64,000 nucleotides of DNA, taken from the NCBI GenBank assembly GCA_019058425.1, contig JAHPYZ010000005.1, positions 34,420 through 98,419 on the forward strand. Reading direction: 5' to 3'. A program made the translations under genes and the position numbers. The notes under the pieces were generated by a model, which was not told the DNA's origin, made no database searches, and was given only the letters and a program-made list of their open reading frames with translations. The first letter of the stretch is position 1, and each line of letters begins with the position of its first letter. The DNA is from Promethearchaeota archaeon (GTDB lineage Archaea; Asgardarchaeota; Lokiarchaeia; Sigyniarchaeales; SOKP01). Shown piece by piece: positions 1 through 10,900 of the stretch.

Positions 1-2
1 TG

Positions 3-1334
3 GTGATATTTTTCCTACTTATCATTATGTCTTTTATTAATCTTATACTATTACTAATCACTATTATCACATTTCCTTTATTTTTCATTATAGCATTATC
101 TTTTCGAAAGCTAGCACGATCTAAAACATTATTAGGCCAGAGAGCCTTAGCTTCTGTCAATGCATTTGTTAAGGAGAGTTTTTCTGGGATTCAAATAGCT
201 AAAACATTTCGCCAAGAGGCAAAATTATATAAAAACTTTAATGAAGTAAATACAAATTCTTATAAAGTTAACATGCGAAGAGCATTTGTCTTAAATGCCA
301 TTTTTCCATCATTAGGAGTTATACAAGGGATTGTGATAACCTTACTAGTTTTTTATGGCGGAAATAGTGTTTTGGGAAATACCATCAGTGTGGGTGATTT
401 GAGTTTATTTATCCAAGGTTTAACTTATCTATTTTTTCCATTATTAACTTTAGCTTCATTTTGGCCTACATTTCAAACCGGAATGGCTGCCAGTGAGAGA
501 ATTTTTGCCCTTATAGATACATTACCTCAAGTAATTCAAAAAGACAATATAAAACCGTCTAAACTTCAAGGAGAAATTGAATTTCGAAATCTTTCATTTG
601 AATATGAAGAATCAAAAGAAGTTTTCAAAAATTTTACTTTAAAAATTGAACCGGGAGAATCAGTTGCTATTGTTGGTCATACTGGTGCAGGAAAATCAAG
701 TTTAGCAAGATTACTAGCAAGATTTTATGAATTTCAAGGAGGGGATATCCTTATTGATGGAATTAGCATTCGAAATTATGACCTCATGGAATACCGTAAG
801 TATATAGGAATTATTCCACAAACACCTTTCCTCTGGGCAGATACAATTGAAAATAATATAAAATACGGGAATAAAGAAGCATCAAGAGAGGATGTATACA
901 ATGCTTTGGATGCAACTAGTGGCTCGGATTGGATAGAAGAATTATCAAAAGGATTAAGAACTAAAACTGGTGAAAGAGGTAGTTTAATCTCAATGGGACA
1001 ACGCCAATTGGTTGTATTTGCTCGTGTTCTCTTGGAAAATCCTGCGATACTAATTTTAGATGAAGCAACAGCTTCAGTTGATCCTTTCACTGAGACACGG
1101 ATTCAAGATGCATTACAGAAGACAATTGAAGGGCGTACTTCAATCATAATTGCTCATCGCCTCTGGACAGTACGGCATGTAGATAGGATTATTGTACTCG
1201 ATCATGGAAAAATTATGGAAGAGGGTAATCATGATGAGTTAATGGCTAATGGTGGAATGTATGCGGCGCTCTATAACACATATTTCCGCCACCAATCCTT
1301 AGAATATATAGAAAATGTGAAAGAATTAACTTAA
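3..1334 (+). CDS. ABC exporter, fused membrane and ATPase domains (5' end cut off by window)
   Basis: This is the C-terminal ~443 residues of an ABC exporter half-transporter that moves an unknown substrate across the membrane using ATP. Residues 1-150 hold the last transmembrane helices. The nucleotide-binding domain follows with Walker A GHTGAGKSS (~228), a divergent signature ISMGQRQL instead of LSGGQ, Walker B AILILDEATASVD and the switch histidine in IIAHRL. Family members are usually 570-620 residues, so about 150 N-terminal residues lie outside the window and the GTG at base 3 is only the first in-frame start codon inside it. The stop overlaps the convergent NAD synthetase stop by a few bases. 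Substrate cannot be inferred; these proteins often work as heterodimers, so a partner may lie upstream. Confidence 0.93.
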   Translation: MIFFLLIIMSFINLILLLITIITFPLFFIIALSFRKLARSKTLLGQRALASVNAFVKESFSGIQIAKTFRQEAKLYKNFNEVNTNSYKVNMRRAFVLNAIFPSLGVIQGIVITLLVFYGGNSVLGNTISVGDLSLFIQGLTYLFFPLLTLASFWPTFQTGMAASERIFALIDTLPQVIQKDNIKPSKLQGEIEFRNLSFEYEESKEVFKNFTLKIEPGESVAIVGHTGAGKSSLARLLARFYEFQGGDILIDGISIRNYDLMEYRKYIGIIPQTPFLWADTIENNIKYGNKEASREDVYNALDATSGSDWIEELSKGLRTKTGERGSLISMGQRQLVVFARVLLENPAILILDEATASVDPFTETRIQDALQKTIEGRTSIIIAHRLWTVRHVDRIIVLDHGKIMEEGNHDELMANGGMYAALYNTYFRHQSLEYIENVKELT

Positions 1335-2983
1335 AAAGTATTTATTTTTTTTAATACAGGATATCTCCTTCCAATTCCAAAAGCACTTTCACTTACTTTA
1401 ATCGTCTGAACCAATTGCCTTCGCTTATATTCTGAGTTCAGATAGAGTCTTTTTACTTTATTGATGGTATTATTATCAAATCCTTTCTGCTTTAAACTTC
1501 TATACTCAGAGTCAATACCATTTTCAATAATTTCTTCTAGTATTACATCTAGTACTTCATATGGTGGTATAGAGTCACTATCTTTCTGATTCTCACGCAA
1601 TTCTGCAGTAGGAGGTCTTTCTATAATTCCTTTTGGTATTATCTCTTTTTCTCTATTTATCCAGTTACAAATCTCATAGATTTGTACTTTTAAAAGATCT
1701 CCTGGAATATTTTTACCTCCACATGTATCACCATATAGTGTACAATAACCTACAGCGATTTCAGATTTATTTCCAGTTGATACTAATAACCAATTAAATT
1801 TGTTTGAGTAGTACATCAAGATATTCGCCCTAATACGTGCTTGAAGATTTTCATCTGCAACGTTAAATGGTTGTTTTCCAAGATTTTTTTCTATATTCTT
1901 TTCAAAAGCAGCAAAAAGATCATCTATGGGATATATCACATATTTAATATCAAGATTTTCACAAAATTCTTTGGCTAATTCAATACTCTCTTGAGAAGTA
2001 AATCTTGTAGGCATCATAATACAATTAACTTTTTCTGAACCTAATGCAGTTGCACATACATAAGCAGTAAAGGCGGAATCAATTCCACCGCTTAGTCCTA
2101 AAACTACACCGTTAAATATTCCACTCTTATGAAAATAATCATATAAGTTCAACTGAAGTGCTTTAACGACTTCATCTCTCCAATCCATTTCATATGTAAG
2201 GGGGTTCTCTAAAGGCAATCCTTCTAATTCAATGTCAACTATGGGAAAATCTTCTTCAAATTCCTTCGCCTTAAAAACAATTTGACCAAATTTATTTGTA
2301 ACAAAACTTTGACCATCATATACAATTTCATCCATTCCACCAACCATGTTAACATATATAATTGGTACCGAAAGTTTTTTGGATTTTGATTGTATTAGGT
2401 TTGCTCTTAGTTTAAATTTGTTAATATGATAAGGAGATGCATTGATTACAAATAGAAGATCAGCTCCATTTTTTACTAGATTCTCAGCAACTTTGGTATC
2501 ATAATGTTCATCCCATATATCTTCACAGATCAAAATTCCACATTCAACGCTTTTAATATTGATTGGTTCGAATTTATCATCGAATGAGAAATATCTTCTC
2601 TCATCAAATATATCATAATTTGGTAATAATCGTTTATTCTCAACATACATTATATTTTTACCTTCAATAATTAAGGCGGAATTATAGAAACATTGGATCT
2701 TTTCTTTCAATTCAGGTGGTTTCGTGAATGTCCCGAGAATAATTACAGCGTTTGAGTTCATTTTCTTTATATTTTCAATCGCAATTTCATTTTTTTCTTG
2801 AATTAAAGGGTCGAGAATATGGTCCATAAGAGGATAACCAACTAATGACATTTCAGGAAAGACAATGATGTCTGCATTTTGCTTATCTTGAATTATATCG
2901 ATAATCTTCTTCTCATTAGATTCGATATCTCCTACTATAGGGTTAATCTGAGCAACAACTATTTTTAATTCCATATTTGACAA
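1331..2983 (-). CDS. nadE: Glutamine-dependent NAD+ synthetase
   Basis: Catalyses the last step of NAD synthesis, amidation of deamido-NAD using ATP and glutamine. The N-terminal nitrilase-type glutaminase domain (about 1-260) shows the expected Glu (FPEMSLVGYP), Lys (KRLLPNYDIFDERRYF) and Cys (GILICEDIWD) catalytic segments. The C-terminal synthetase domain carries the PP-loop LGLSGGIDSAF near residue 298 and STGNKSEIAVGY. At 550 residues it matches the two-domain bacterial type rather than the short ammonia-only type found in many archaea. It is convergent with the ABC exporter and lies just downstream of glutamine synthetase on the same strand with a 68-base gap, a sensible pairing because that enzyme makes the glutamine used here. 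Confidence 0.96.
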   Translation of the reverse strand: MSNMELKIVVAQINPIVGDIESNEKKIIDIIQDKQNADIIVFPEMSLVGYPLMDHILDPLIQEKNEIAIENIKKMNSNAVIILGTFTKPPELKEKIQCFYNSALIIEGKNIMYVENKRLLPNYDIFDERRYFSFDDKFEPINIKSVECGILICEDIWDEHYDTKVAENLVKNGADLLFVINASPYHINKFKLRANLIQSKSKKLSVPIIYVNMVGGMDEIVYDGQSFVTNKFGQIVFKAKEFEEDFPIVDIELEGLPLENPLTYEMDWRDEVVKALQLNLYDYFHKSGIFNGVVLGLSGGIDSAFTAYVCATALGSEKVNCIMMPTRFTSQESIELAKEFCENLDIKYVIYPIDDLFAAFEKNIEKNLGKQPFNVADENLQARIRANILMYYSNKFNWLLVSTGNKSEIAVGYCTLYGDTCGGKNIPGDLLKVQIYEICNWINREKEIIPKGIIERPPTAELRENQKDSDSIPPYEVLDVILEEIIENGIDSEYRSLKQKGFDNNTINKVKRLYLNSEYKRRQLVQTIKVSESAFGIGRRYPVLKKINTF

Positions 2984-3051
2984 TATTAAATCAGTATTAA
3001 AAAAATATGATATTTTGTTCCTCTAAATAATAGATGAAAAAAAAAGAAGAT

Positions 3052-4401
3052 TTATAATCTTATGTAGCGATTTCTTTCCCATTCAGAAACTACTACTCTA
3101 TAAGCATCATATTCTTCAAGCTTTGCATAATAATAGTTTTTAAATGCCGTTTCCCCAAAAACTTCCTTCATAAGTTCAGAATTTTTAAATTCTCTTAATG
3201 CTTCATGTAGACTTCCAGGTAAAGAAACGATACCTTCCTTTTCCATTTCTTTAGAAGATAAATGATATACATTTCTATCTGTTGGTTCAGAAATTTCAAT
3301 ATCCTTGGATAAAATACCTTCTAATCCGGCAGTCAAGAGGACACTAAATTGTAGGTATGGATTTCCAGATGGATCTGGACACCTTATTTCACACCTCGCA
3401 GCATTAGGGCGCCCATGAAAATCAGGTACTCTTATAAGAGGAGATCTATTTCGAAAACCCCATGCTAGATAAACAGGGGCTTCATACCCTGGGACAAGCC
3501 TCTTGTAAGAATTAGGCCAGCTACTTAAAACTGCACACATCTCTCTAGAATGTTTTAATTGTCCTGCGATCCATTTCTTCATCAATAATGAAATATTATC
3601 TTTATCATTTTCATCATAAAACATGTTATTTCCATTTTTCCATAAAGACTGATGAACATGCATCCCAGAACCATTTATTCCATCAAAAGGTTTAGCCATA
3701 AATGTCCCAACGAGGTTTTGATTCGCCGCGACAGTTTTAACTATTGTTTTTATCGTGATTGTATTATCAGCTGTATTTACAGCTTGATCATAGCGAAAAT
3801 CAATCTCATGTTGACCATAAGCCACTTCATGATGAATACATTCCACATTAATTCCCATAGCATCGCAATAATCTGCTATTTTATACCTTATCATTTCACT
3901 AATATCATAAGGGTCATAATCGAAGTATCCTCTTAGATCTGATGGTTTAAATTCTTGTTTTGTATCAGGAGTAAGAACGAAAAATTCCATTTCTGGAGCA
4001 CAATAGTAATTAAAACCATGTTTTTCTGCCTTTTTTACCGCACGTTGTAATATATATCTAGGATCTCCTTCATAACGTTGACCATCAGGTTTATAAATAT
4101 CACATATTACTCGTGCCACCTTATTTTCCTTTCTCCACGGCAAAAGATAAAAGGTACTAGGATCTGGAAGTGCAACTTTGTCACTCTCTTCAATCGCACC
4201 ATACCCTGTTATTGAGCTACCATCGAAATTTTCTCCAATCTCAAAGACATCGTCAATCCTTTTCGAATTTATCTCAAATGATTTGATGATCCCATGAATA
4301 TCAGTAAATTGGAGATATATATACTTGATATCCTCGTCTTTAATTTTCTCTATTGCGGCTTCACATAACTCTTTCCTATTAGGATTATTTTTTTCAATCA
4401 T
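3052..4401 (-). CDS. glnA: Glutamine synthetase type I
   Basis: Makes glutamine from glutamate, ammonia and ATP in the cytosol; central nitrogen assimilation. Family signatures are NFDGSSITGYGAIEESD (N-terminal half), the metal/glutamate site APEMEFFVLTP, NGSGMHVHQSLW, and PGYEAPVYLAWGFRNRS (ATP and ammonium site region). Length 449 is normal for the GSI-alpha form of archaea and Gram-positive bacteria. I see no NLYDLP-type adenylylation loop, so covalent regulation like that of enteric GSI-beta is unlikely. It precedes nadE in the direction of transcription. The divergent Lrp/AsnC-type regulator at 5150 lies about 750 bases away, and regulation by it is possible but not shown. Confidence 0.96.
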   Translation of the reverse strand: MIEKNNPNRKELCEAAIEKIKDEDIKYIYLQFTDIHGIIKSFEINSKRIDDVFEIGENFDGSSITGYGAIEESDKVALPDPSTFYLLPWRKENKVARVICDIYKPDGQRYEGDPRYILQRAVKKAEKHGFNYYCAPEMEFFVLTPDTKQEFKPSDLRGYFDYDPYDISEMIRYKIADYCDAMGINVECIHHEVAYGQHEIDFRYDQAVNTADNTITIKTIVKTVAANQNLVGTFMAKPFDGINGSGMHVHQSLWKNGNNMFYDENDKDNISLLMKKWIAGQLKHSREMCAVLSSWPNSYKRLVPGYEAPVYLAWGFRNRSPLIRVPDFHGRPNAARCEIRCPDPSGNPYLQFSVLLTAGLEGILSKDIEISEPTDRNVYHLSSKEMEKEGIVSLPGSLHEALREFKNSELMKEVFGETAFKNYYYAKLEEYDAYRVVVSEWERNRYIRL

Positions 4402-4466
4402 TTCAGTTCTTCTATTTGTTAATTTCTTTTTTCATCACTCTAAAATCTAGAAATTTGAATATTAGT

Positions 4467-4859
4467 TCATTCATATATCATTGAATTACTTACTCCTTTT
4501 TTGAAAACTCTTGAATCATTTATTGGCAGATCTCTGCAATTTCTCCACTTAGAAATACCAGATCTTAATATATAAAAACTACTGGATCGTCCATTTGAAT
4601 AACAATTCCATTTTCGTTCGCTTTTTGTTTTAAAATCTGAAAATTTTGGTTCAGAAGAAATCCTAATATATCTATTACACGACTTATGTTTCCCAAATGC
4701 TAAATTATCAAATTCCAAAAAAATACTACAATTCCATTTTTGAACTGAATTTCCATCTTTAGTAATTAATTCATTTGAATTGTATTCGTTTTCACATACT
4801 TGACATATTTTTCTGTCATGTATATATTTATTTCCACAAATCGGGCATTTCATTGACAT
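4467..4859 (-). CDS. Small zinc-ribbon protein with degenerate WNC-type repeats
   Basis: A 130-residue protein of unknown function. The N-terminus is a clear two-knuckle zinc ribbon (CPICGNKYIHDRKICQVC). The rest is a degenerate repeat of about 20 residues marked by KWNCS, RKWNCYSNG and WRNC segments followed by Ser/Arg/Phe-rich stretches such as NDSRVFKKG. I do not recognise the domain. A start-less remnant with a similar WNCS / HHSKVF pattern lies at 16384-16611, so this may be one member of a small repeat family in this genome. It sits alone between glnA and an AT-rich intergenic region. The start ATG is directly followed by the zinc ribbon, which supports it. Confidence 0.6.
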   Translation of the reverse strand: MSMKCPICGNKYIHDRKICQVCENEYNSNELITKDGNSVQKWNCSIFLEFDNLAFGKHKSCNRYIRISSEPKFSDFKTKSERKWNCYSNGRSSSFYILRSGISKWRNCRDLPINDSRVFKKGVSNSMIYE

Positions 4860-5149
4860 ATTTAACCTCTATTCAAATCTAAATATTTAAATAAAAGGGA
4901 AAAATCCCCAAAAATTAAATCTTTATATATTATTATGATCATATATATAAAAACCTTCACCATTTCTAGTTCATATGCTTACATTTATGGAAGAAAAATC
5001 TTATAAATGATCACAAACATATTTTTAAAATGATCAAATGATATAATCGAAATTTTTTGTCGAGATAAAAAATGATCAAATGGATATTTTTTCAACTGTT
5101 TTATAGACAATTGCATAATTTTATAATAATTATATAATTCTCTATTATT
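4860..5149. other. AT-rich divergent intergenic region
   Basis: This 290-base gap separates the divergent zinc-ribbon gene and the Lrp-type regulator. It is almost pure A/T with TATA-like stretches (for example atatatataaa near 4943 and ataattatataattc near 5121) and a recurrent atgatca(aatg) word (around 4935, 5028 and 5070). The repeated word could be an operator for the adjacent regulator, but this is only a suggestion. No gene is seen. Confidence 0.4.
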
Positions 5150-5647
5150 ATGACTGAGAATAATAGCGTAGAGAATAAATTTGATTTAGATATAGAGATA
5201 CTAAAGAAATTGAGTCTAGATGGCAGAATCTCCTTTCGTCAACTTGCAAAAGACCTAGGTCACAAATCACCTGTTACCATAAAAAGACATATTGAAGATT
5301 TAGAACAAAAAGAAATAATAAAAAGTTATGGTGCTCAGCTAGATTATGAAAAATTAGGTTATGAAATCATGGCTATTATTGAAGTAACAATTTCTAAGGG
5401 AAAAATGTTTGAAGTAGAGGAAAAAATAGCTGAAAATCCTAATGTTTTTGGTGTGTATGATATAACTGGAACTTATGATGCTCTTATATTAGCAAGGTTT
5501 AAAACACGAGAAGAATTAAGTAATATGATAAAGGAGATTCATAAATCTCCAAATGTAGAGCGTACTAATACTCATTTCGTATTAAATACTATTAAAGAAG
5601 ATAGTTCCTTTGTTAGTCTAATTGAAGAAGAAAATAAGGAAAAGTAA
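5150..5647 (+). CDS. Lrp/AsnC-family transcriptional regulator
   Basis: A 165-residue DNA-binding regulator. Residues 10-65 form the winged helix-turn-helix (ILKKLSLDGRISFRQLAKDLG followed by SPVTIKRHIEDLEQKEII), and residues 75-150 the RAM/AsnC ligand-binding domain (MAIIEVTISKG, PNVFGVYDITGTYDALILARF). This is the usual layout and length for the family, which senses amino acids or related metabolites and oligomerises. The effector is unknown. It is transcribed alone. The atgatcaaatg words just upstream could be self-binding sites. Its closeness to glutamine synthetase hints at amino-acid or nitrogen control, an inference from position only. Confidence 0.93.
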   Translation: MTENNSVENKFDLDIEILKKLSLDGRISFRQLAKDLGHKSPVTIKRHIEDLEQKEIIKSYGAQLDYEKLGYEIMAIIEVTISKGKMFEVEEKIAENPNVFGVYDITGTYDALILARFKTREELSNMIKEIHKSPNVERTNTHFVLNTIKEDSSFVSLIEEENKEK

Positions 5648-5873
5648 TACAAGAATCCTTCTCGTGGTCCATTAGAAAAATTCATTTAGTTTTTAATTAA
5701 GAATATAAATTTATTTATAGTTTGAAAAGCTAATTCATTTCTTCTAAATTAAAGAAGTCTTGTGGACGACATATTTTATCTATCAAATATATTTCAATAA
5801 TCTCGTAGTCTCTTAACAATTATAGCTATAATACTTTATTAAATTCATAAAATTCTATTTTAATATCAGGGCA

Positions 5874-6896
5874 ATGGAAGACAAAGAGGTATTAATAGCT
5901 CTTAATGTTGAGTTAAATCAAGTTTTTAATCTTCGTTATAGAAGACCGAAAAATCCACAAAACTATACATGGATATGTAATAATTGTAAGAAACAGGTTT
6001 ATTACAATGAATATGAAAACTGCTTCAAGCATAGGGGTTTAAAACCAGATGATTTTGAACCCGAGACTGTTGAACATAAAACAATGAAAGAATATTGTTA
6101 CAATACTTTTCCATTAGTTAATCCAATAACTTCCAGACAATTGGAATATCGGTTTGGAGATCAAATTGCAGATGTATATTTAGAGCTACGAGATGGTAAT
6201 AAAGTTGCAATTGAGTGCCAAAATTCTCCGATAACCAAGAAAAAGTTAATAAATCGAACAAAAAAATATGCTGCGAAAGATATCTATGTATTGTGGATTT
6301 TTAATGGCTCGAGTACATGTGTATCAGAAGAAAAGAAACCATTAAATATAGAAAAAGTTCGAGTTCTGGGAGAAGAAAAAAGAGTACATAATCTCTATGG
6401 TGGACGTATCTATTATATGAATGTAGTGGGAGATGAAGTTATCGACGAACCGTATGCTCTGCATTACTCCCCATATTTCGAAAACAAGCCATCTGAGACG
6501 AGTATTTATGGTCATGATAAATATTATAAAGAATATCAGAGTGTGACAGTTGGAAATATTCCTACTTATAAGATTGTATGTAATGAGTATAATGGGTATA
6601 AACTAGCACGGTTTATGGATAAAAATGTTAGTATTTCTTGCACTGATCAACTACTTACTCACATAAGAGATCTGTGTTTTAAACGAGTAGATGAAGGAGG
6701 GATAGATGAGAAGTATGAGTTTAAAATTTCGGTTGATTATATAATAGACTTGGTAAGAGAAGAATTTGGATACTTTTTACCATATTTGATTCTCAAAAGG
6801 TCAAGAAAAATCAAAAATGTTAAATTTGGAAAGACTATCGATGAGAATTATAACGTTCAAGAAATGTTGACATTTCGAACTACAGATTATTTATAG
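5874..6896 (+). CDS. CoiA-like PD-(D/E)XK nuclease family protein
   Basis: A 340-residue protein with a putative zinc finger near the N-terminus (WICNNCKKQVYYNE ... CFKH) followed by a CoiA-type nuclease core: the conserved EHKTMKEY helix, the metal-binding Asp in FGDQIADVYLE, and the E-x-Q motif of AIECQNSPI, then YVLWIFNGS. This arrangement is the signature of competence protein CoiA and related PD-(D/E)XK nucleases. Residues after ~190 are not recognised. CoiA acts in DNA uptake and recombination in bacteria, but archaeal relatives are uncharacterised, so only a nuclease role is inferred. Two small unknown genes, one with an HNH-like zinc motif, follow on the same strand. Confidence 0.7.
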   Translation: MEDKEVLIALNVELNQVFNLRYRRPKNPQNYTWICNNCKKQVYYNEYENCFKHRGLKPDDFEPETVEHKTMKEYCYNTFPLVNPITSRQLEYRFGDQIADVYLELRDGNKVAIECQNSPITKKKLINRTKKYAAKDIYVLWIFNGSSTCVSEEKKPLNIEKVRVLGEEKRVHNLYGGRIYYMNVVGDEVIDEPYALHYSPYFENKPSETSIYGHDKYYKEYQSVTVGNIPTYKIVCNEYNGYKLARFMDKNVSISCTDQLLTHIRDLCFKRVDEGGIDEKYEFKISVDYIIDLVREEFGYFLPYLILKRSRKIKNVKFGKTIDENYNVQEMLTFRTTDYL

Positions 6897-7000
6897 TTTG
6901 CATTTTGCTTTTATTATTCTAAACTAATTTTTTCTTTAAATATAATGATTAGATTTCTAATTAAGAATATCATAAAATTAAGTTTAGATAATGTAAATGT

Positions 7001-7471
7001 ATGGCTATTATGATGTGCTCCTATTATTCTCCAATAAAAACAGAGAAAACGATTCAGGATGTTACTAAAGAAATTATTAACATTCTGAGTTTCCATGAGT
7101 ATCCTGAGATCTTATTCATTACAAATAATCAATATAAACAGCTCAATACATTTGAAAGATTACAAGAAGATATCTTCTACTTTCAAGAATCAATTGATTG
7201 GTGGTATATGGATAGAAAATATGAACATTGGTATATGATATCTCAAGACTTTTCTCAACGAATTCTGGTAGCCTTAAAATCAATAAAAATACGGAAAATA
7301 CCACTTTTTGGGAAATTTGAAGATCTAACTCTTTCTAAAGAATATTATGATAATGTTCTATCATCCTTTATTAGAAAAATGAAAAAATTGTACAAAATTC
7401 TATTGGATTGGGTAAATTTTTTAGATACAATAGAATTGCACCTATATAATAAAGCTAAAATTAAATGCTGA
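7001..7471 (+). CDS. Hypothetical protein, 156 aa
   Basis: No recognised domain. It is rich in aromatic and charged residues (ESIDWWYMDRKYEHWYMISQ) and probably soluble and helical in its second half. The end overlaps the next gene by 7 bases, so the two are likely translated together. It starts MAIMMCS, with several possible Met starts in the first five residues. Context with the downstream HNH-like protein and upstream CoiA-like nuclease suggests a small DNA-processing or accessory cluster, which is inference only. Confidence 0.65.
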   Translation: MAIMMCSYYSPIKTEKTIQDVTKEIINILSFHEYPEILFITNNQYKQLNTFERLQEDIFYFQESIDWWYMDRKYEHWYMISQDFSQRILVALKSIKIRKIPLFGKFEDLTLSKEYYDNVLSSFIRKMKKLYKILLDWVNFLDTIELHLYNKAKIKC

Positions 7472-7929
7472 AGCAACTAAAGGTAATGAATGAAGTTAAA
7501 GCAAAGAAAAAAAATATTAGGCATTCTCTCCGTACATTAAATCGAAAAGCGAATAAATACATGAAGCCATATAGTATAACTCGAGAAATCTATGCCCGAG
7601 GATATAGATCTTTATTAACAACAGATATCTGGAAAGAAGCAAAATTTCTTCTCCTTGAGTATAAAATTTTAAACGCATCATATCTAGAATGCCCAATCTG
7701 TCATCAAATTGTAGACAAAAACCATTCAGTCCTTCATCATAAGAAGTATAATAGGAGAAAATTATTCAAACCTAACTATACAACATTTGTACATTATAAG
7801 TGCCATGAACATATCCATCAAACTAAAAAGTTTCACCTGATTCCTAAATGTGTTAAGAGACAATTATTATTTTATAGTCTTATCTTTCTCTCCCTTATAA
7901 TTGTGTTTTTATTTTACCGATTTTATTGA
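7465..7929 (+). CDS. Small HNH-like zinc protein with C-terminal membrane helix
   Basis: A 154-residue protein. The basic N-terminal half (KAKKKNIRHSLRTLNRKANK) is followed by an HNH-type zinc motif: CPICHQ near residue 73, then LHHKKYNRR, then HYKCHEHIHQ. The paired CxxC, HH and CHEHIH elements match the beta-beta-alpha metal finger of HNH endonucleases. The C-terminus is a hydrophobic helix (LLFYSLIFLSLIIVFLFYRFY), unusual for an HNH nuclease, so the protein would be membrane-tethered. It overlaps the preceding gene by 7 bases. Nuclease activity is inferred from the motif only. Confidence 0.65.
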   Translation: MLKQLKVMNEVKAKKKNIRHSLRTLNRKANKYMKPYSITREIYARGYRSLLTTDIWKEAKFLLLEYKILNASYLECPICHQIVDKNHSVLHHKKYNRRKLFKPNYTTFVHYKCHEHIHQTKKFHLIPKCVKRQLLFYSLIFLSLIIVFLFYRFY

Positions 7930-7940
7930 CTTTTTTGTTT

Positions 7941-7952
7941 TTCTTTAAATAA
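7941..7952 (+). promoter_or_regulatory. Core promoter (TTCTTTAAATAA) for the toroid/Ig-like protein
   Basis: TTCTTTAAATAA lies 21 bases before the ATG at 7973, the spacing expected for an archaeal TATA element driving a nearly leaderless message. The same TTTCTTTAAATA-type word recurs before many genes in this window, which supports it as the local core-promoter consensus. Confidence 0.55.
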
Positions 7953-7972
7953 TTTCAATAAATTTGGTATTG

Positions 7973-10900
7973 ATGGAATTAAGAAAACAAAGATTCTTGT
8001 GGATCGTAGGACTATTTGTAAGTCTTTTAATTTTTACATCATTTACTAAATCTCAATTAGACGCAAAATCAAATGAGGGATTAGATTCGCATCCAATTGC
8101 TTCAGCAAATCATTTTGATTTCGTGTCTGAAATACTTGATTCTAAATTAAACGAATATAATTCCTCGGGATATTTTTCTCAGATATATCAGCCCTCCTTA
8201 CAAGCTACATATTATGCTCTTTATATCTTAGATGTTATAGGGCGAACTTCAACTATAAACCAATCTAAAATACTTAATTTTATAATGAGTTGCTATAATC
8301 AAAGCTCAAATACGTTTACAGACGATTACTCGCAGAGGTATTTAGATATGAACGCTACAAAGACATATTATCCATATACTTCACTTTTAGAAGTAAATTG
8401 TTATGCGATTCTTTCACTTGAAATTTTAAACAGTCTAAATCAGATTGATGAGCAAGAATCGATTGATTTCATTTGGAGTTGTTATCAACCTACAACAAGT
8501 GGGTTTATTGGGCAGCCGTATGATTCAGGATTGCCTGATTATTTCAAGATATCCACGATGGACAATACATATTTCGCAATCGTAACACTAGATCTCCTGA
8601 TGAATAATTGGAACAGTTACATCACAGAAAAAAGTGAGATCGTCCAATATATACAGCATTTACAATCAACCAATACTTTCTTCTGGTACTTTGGAGGGTT
8701 TGAAAATGATATGGATCAGACAATCGATACAATAGATTTATTTGAACCAAATCTTCTCTCATCCTACTATTGCATTAAGTCATTAGATATCTTTGGGATG
8801 ATAGATGTTATTAATTTAAACAACTTCCATCAATTTCTTGATGGTTTATACGATCCGGCAACGTTTAGTTTTCAAATGTCTCATTTTGCATTTGAAGACT
8901 ATGGAAATATAGTCGGAACTTCCTTAGGTTTAACATCTGCTAATTTAACAGGCTTTACTGGAATTGATAGAACTGAAGTTATCAATTTTATATTAAATAA
9001 TCGGAATAATAAGGGTCTCTGGAACTATTCTACTGATGATATCTATTGTGAATTGATAGATACATACCAAGTAATAAGATCCTTATCAGATTCAGGTGAA
9101 TTATCTCAATTGTCAGAAAACAATAAGGATTTGATTTCGAGTGCTTTATTTATTTTCAATAGCTATCAAGGATTTTCACTCCTTTCAAAGGATTATACTT
9201 CGACTAACCTATTATATACTATAATTAATTCTTTTGATCTCTATAATAGAACGTTAGAATTAGATGATGAATATCTTTATTCCACTATTGAGAAATCTTT
9301 ATTGTACTATTCAACATCAGATTGTGAAGGATTTTTAGGAGGTTTATTCTTCGAGGAGGACTTGCGTAAGTATCGTTCATTTCCACTTGAGTATTACTAT
9401 TCAGGAAATCAACAACACTATCAAGAAGAAGGAGCCTTTTTAGTATCACATAGGAGTACATCTCAAGCATTAGCTTCATTAAAGATATTAGGAAAATTAG
9501 ATGAATTGGGTGGGACTCATAATCTCACTAAGTTATTAGATTCTATTCTCGATTCTCAATTCCTAATGATGGGATATGAAAACTATGGAGGCTTCCTTCC
9601 ATTTCTTACATTCTCTTTGGGGACTCCTGAGTATCAAAACGAAGTAATTTATCTCGATTATTCTTATTTCGGAATATCTGTTATGGAATTACTTAGTAAT
9701 TATTTAGGATTAGGAAATTTAAGTTCTCTTGCTTTTGATAAACTTGCGCTCAGTAGTTATATTCACAATAATTTTTATGAAGATGTAATATATCAATATT
9801 TTTCTCCTGGATATACTATGAATCCTGAAATTCTGATAGAAAATACGTTTTATGCTGCTTCTATCCTCAAAAGCATAGATCTGTATGATTTAGATGAGGA
9901 AAAAATAAAGAATTTTGTTTTAGATTTTATTAATTACTCGAATATAAGAAATATATATTATTCTTATAAGATATCATCAATTTTAGATGAAAAGATCCCT
10001 TTTAATTATGATCTTATTTATCAACTTATAGGAAATATCTATTCTGGAGAGTTAAAAGAGTATTTTACTACATTGGATAAAAATAAAATCGAGCAGGAAA
10101 TACTTTTATGGATAGCGGATATGATTGTAAATGATCTCGGAAATTCCTTTACATCAATACATATCGATTATCTTGAAGGATGCAAGTTCCTCTCTACAGG
10201 AAATAACATTACCTTTACAATTACTTCAAAATATACTGGAACGTATTGGTACTGGATTGATGGGATTCTTGTGGATTCCCAGACCTTCAATTCAGGAGGA
10301 GAGACCATTGTATACTCATTAGATAGCTACACTGGTACTATAAAAGATTATAATATAAAGATTAATGCATCAGTTCTGGATGGAAGTTATGAGGAAATAT
10401 CTACCATATTTAGTGTTTATTCTGATTCTAGTACTATCGTGAACATCTTATCACTGGGGAATTATGAATTTATGACAACAGGTCATAATATTACTTTCTC
10501 TTTACACTCTCAATATCCCGATTGGTATAATCTCTCTATTGACAACATTGAAGTTAGTGTTGGAAATTATACAGATGGAGAAATTTTTACCATCCCCATA
10601 GATGGCTATGAAGTAGGAGACCATAATGTTGTTATATGGAGTAGAGGTTTAGATGATAAAGAAGGAACCGCGAGTAGTAACTTTTCAGTCTATTCTACTT
10701 CTGAGACAATAATAACAATTCACTCCATTGATAACTATGTATATAATTCAACTGGGAATTTACTTAATTTTAGCATTAGCTCTGACTTTCCTGAGAACTA
10801 TACAATAGAGATAGATGGTATTCTGGTATATGAAGGAACTTACACGAGCAATTTTCCAATCTTAATTTCGATTGATGGATATATTGCAGGTGTTCATGTC

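Noticed and set aside
5874-7929. CoiA-like nuclease plus HNH-like protein as a new anti-phage defence island
   Set aside because: Only a nuclease fold and a zinc motif are visible; there are no restriction, toxin or phage genes nearby, so the claim would go beyond the sequence.
10131-10322. Plus-strand 63-aa ORF inside the giant protein gene
   Set aside because: Out-of-frame shadow in the repeat region of a well-supported gene.
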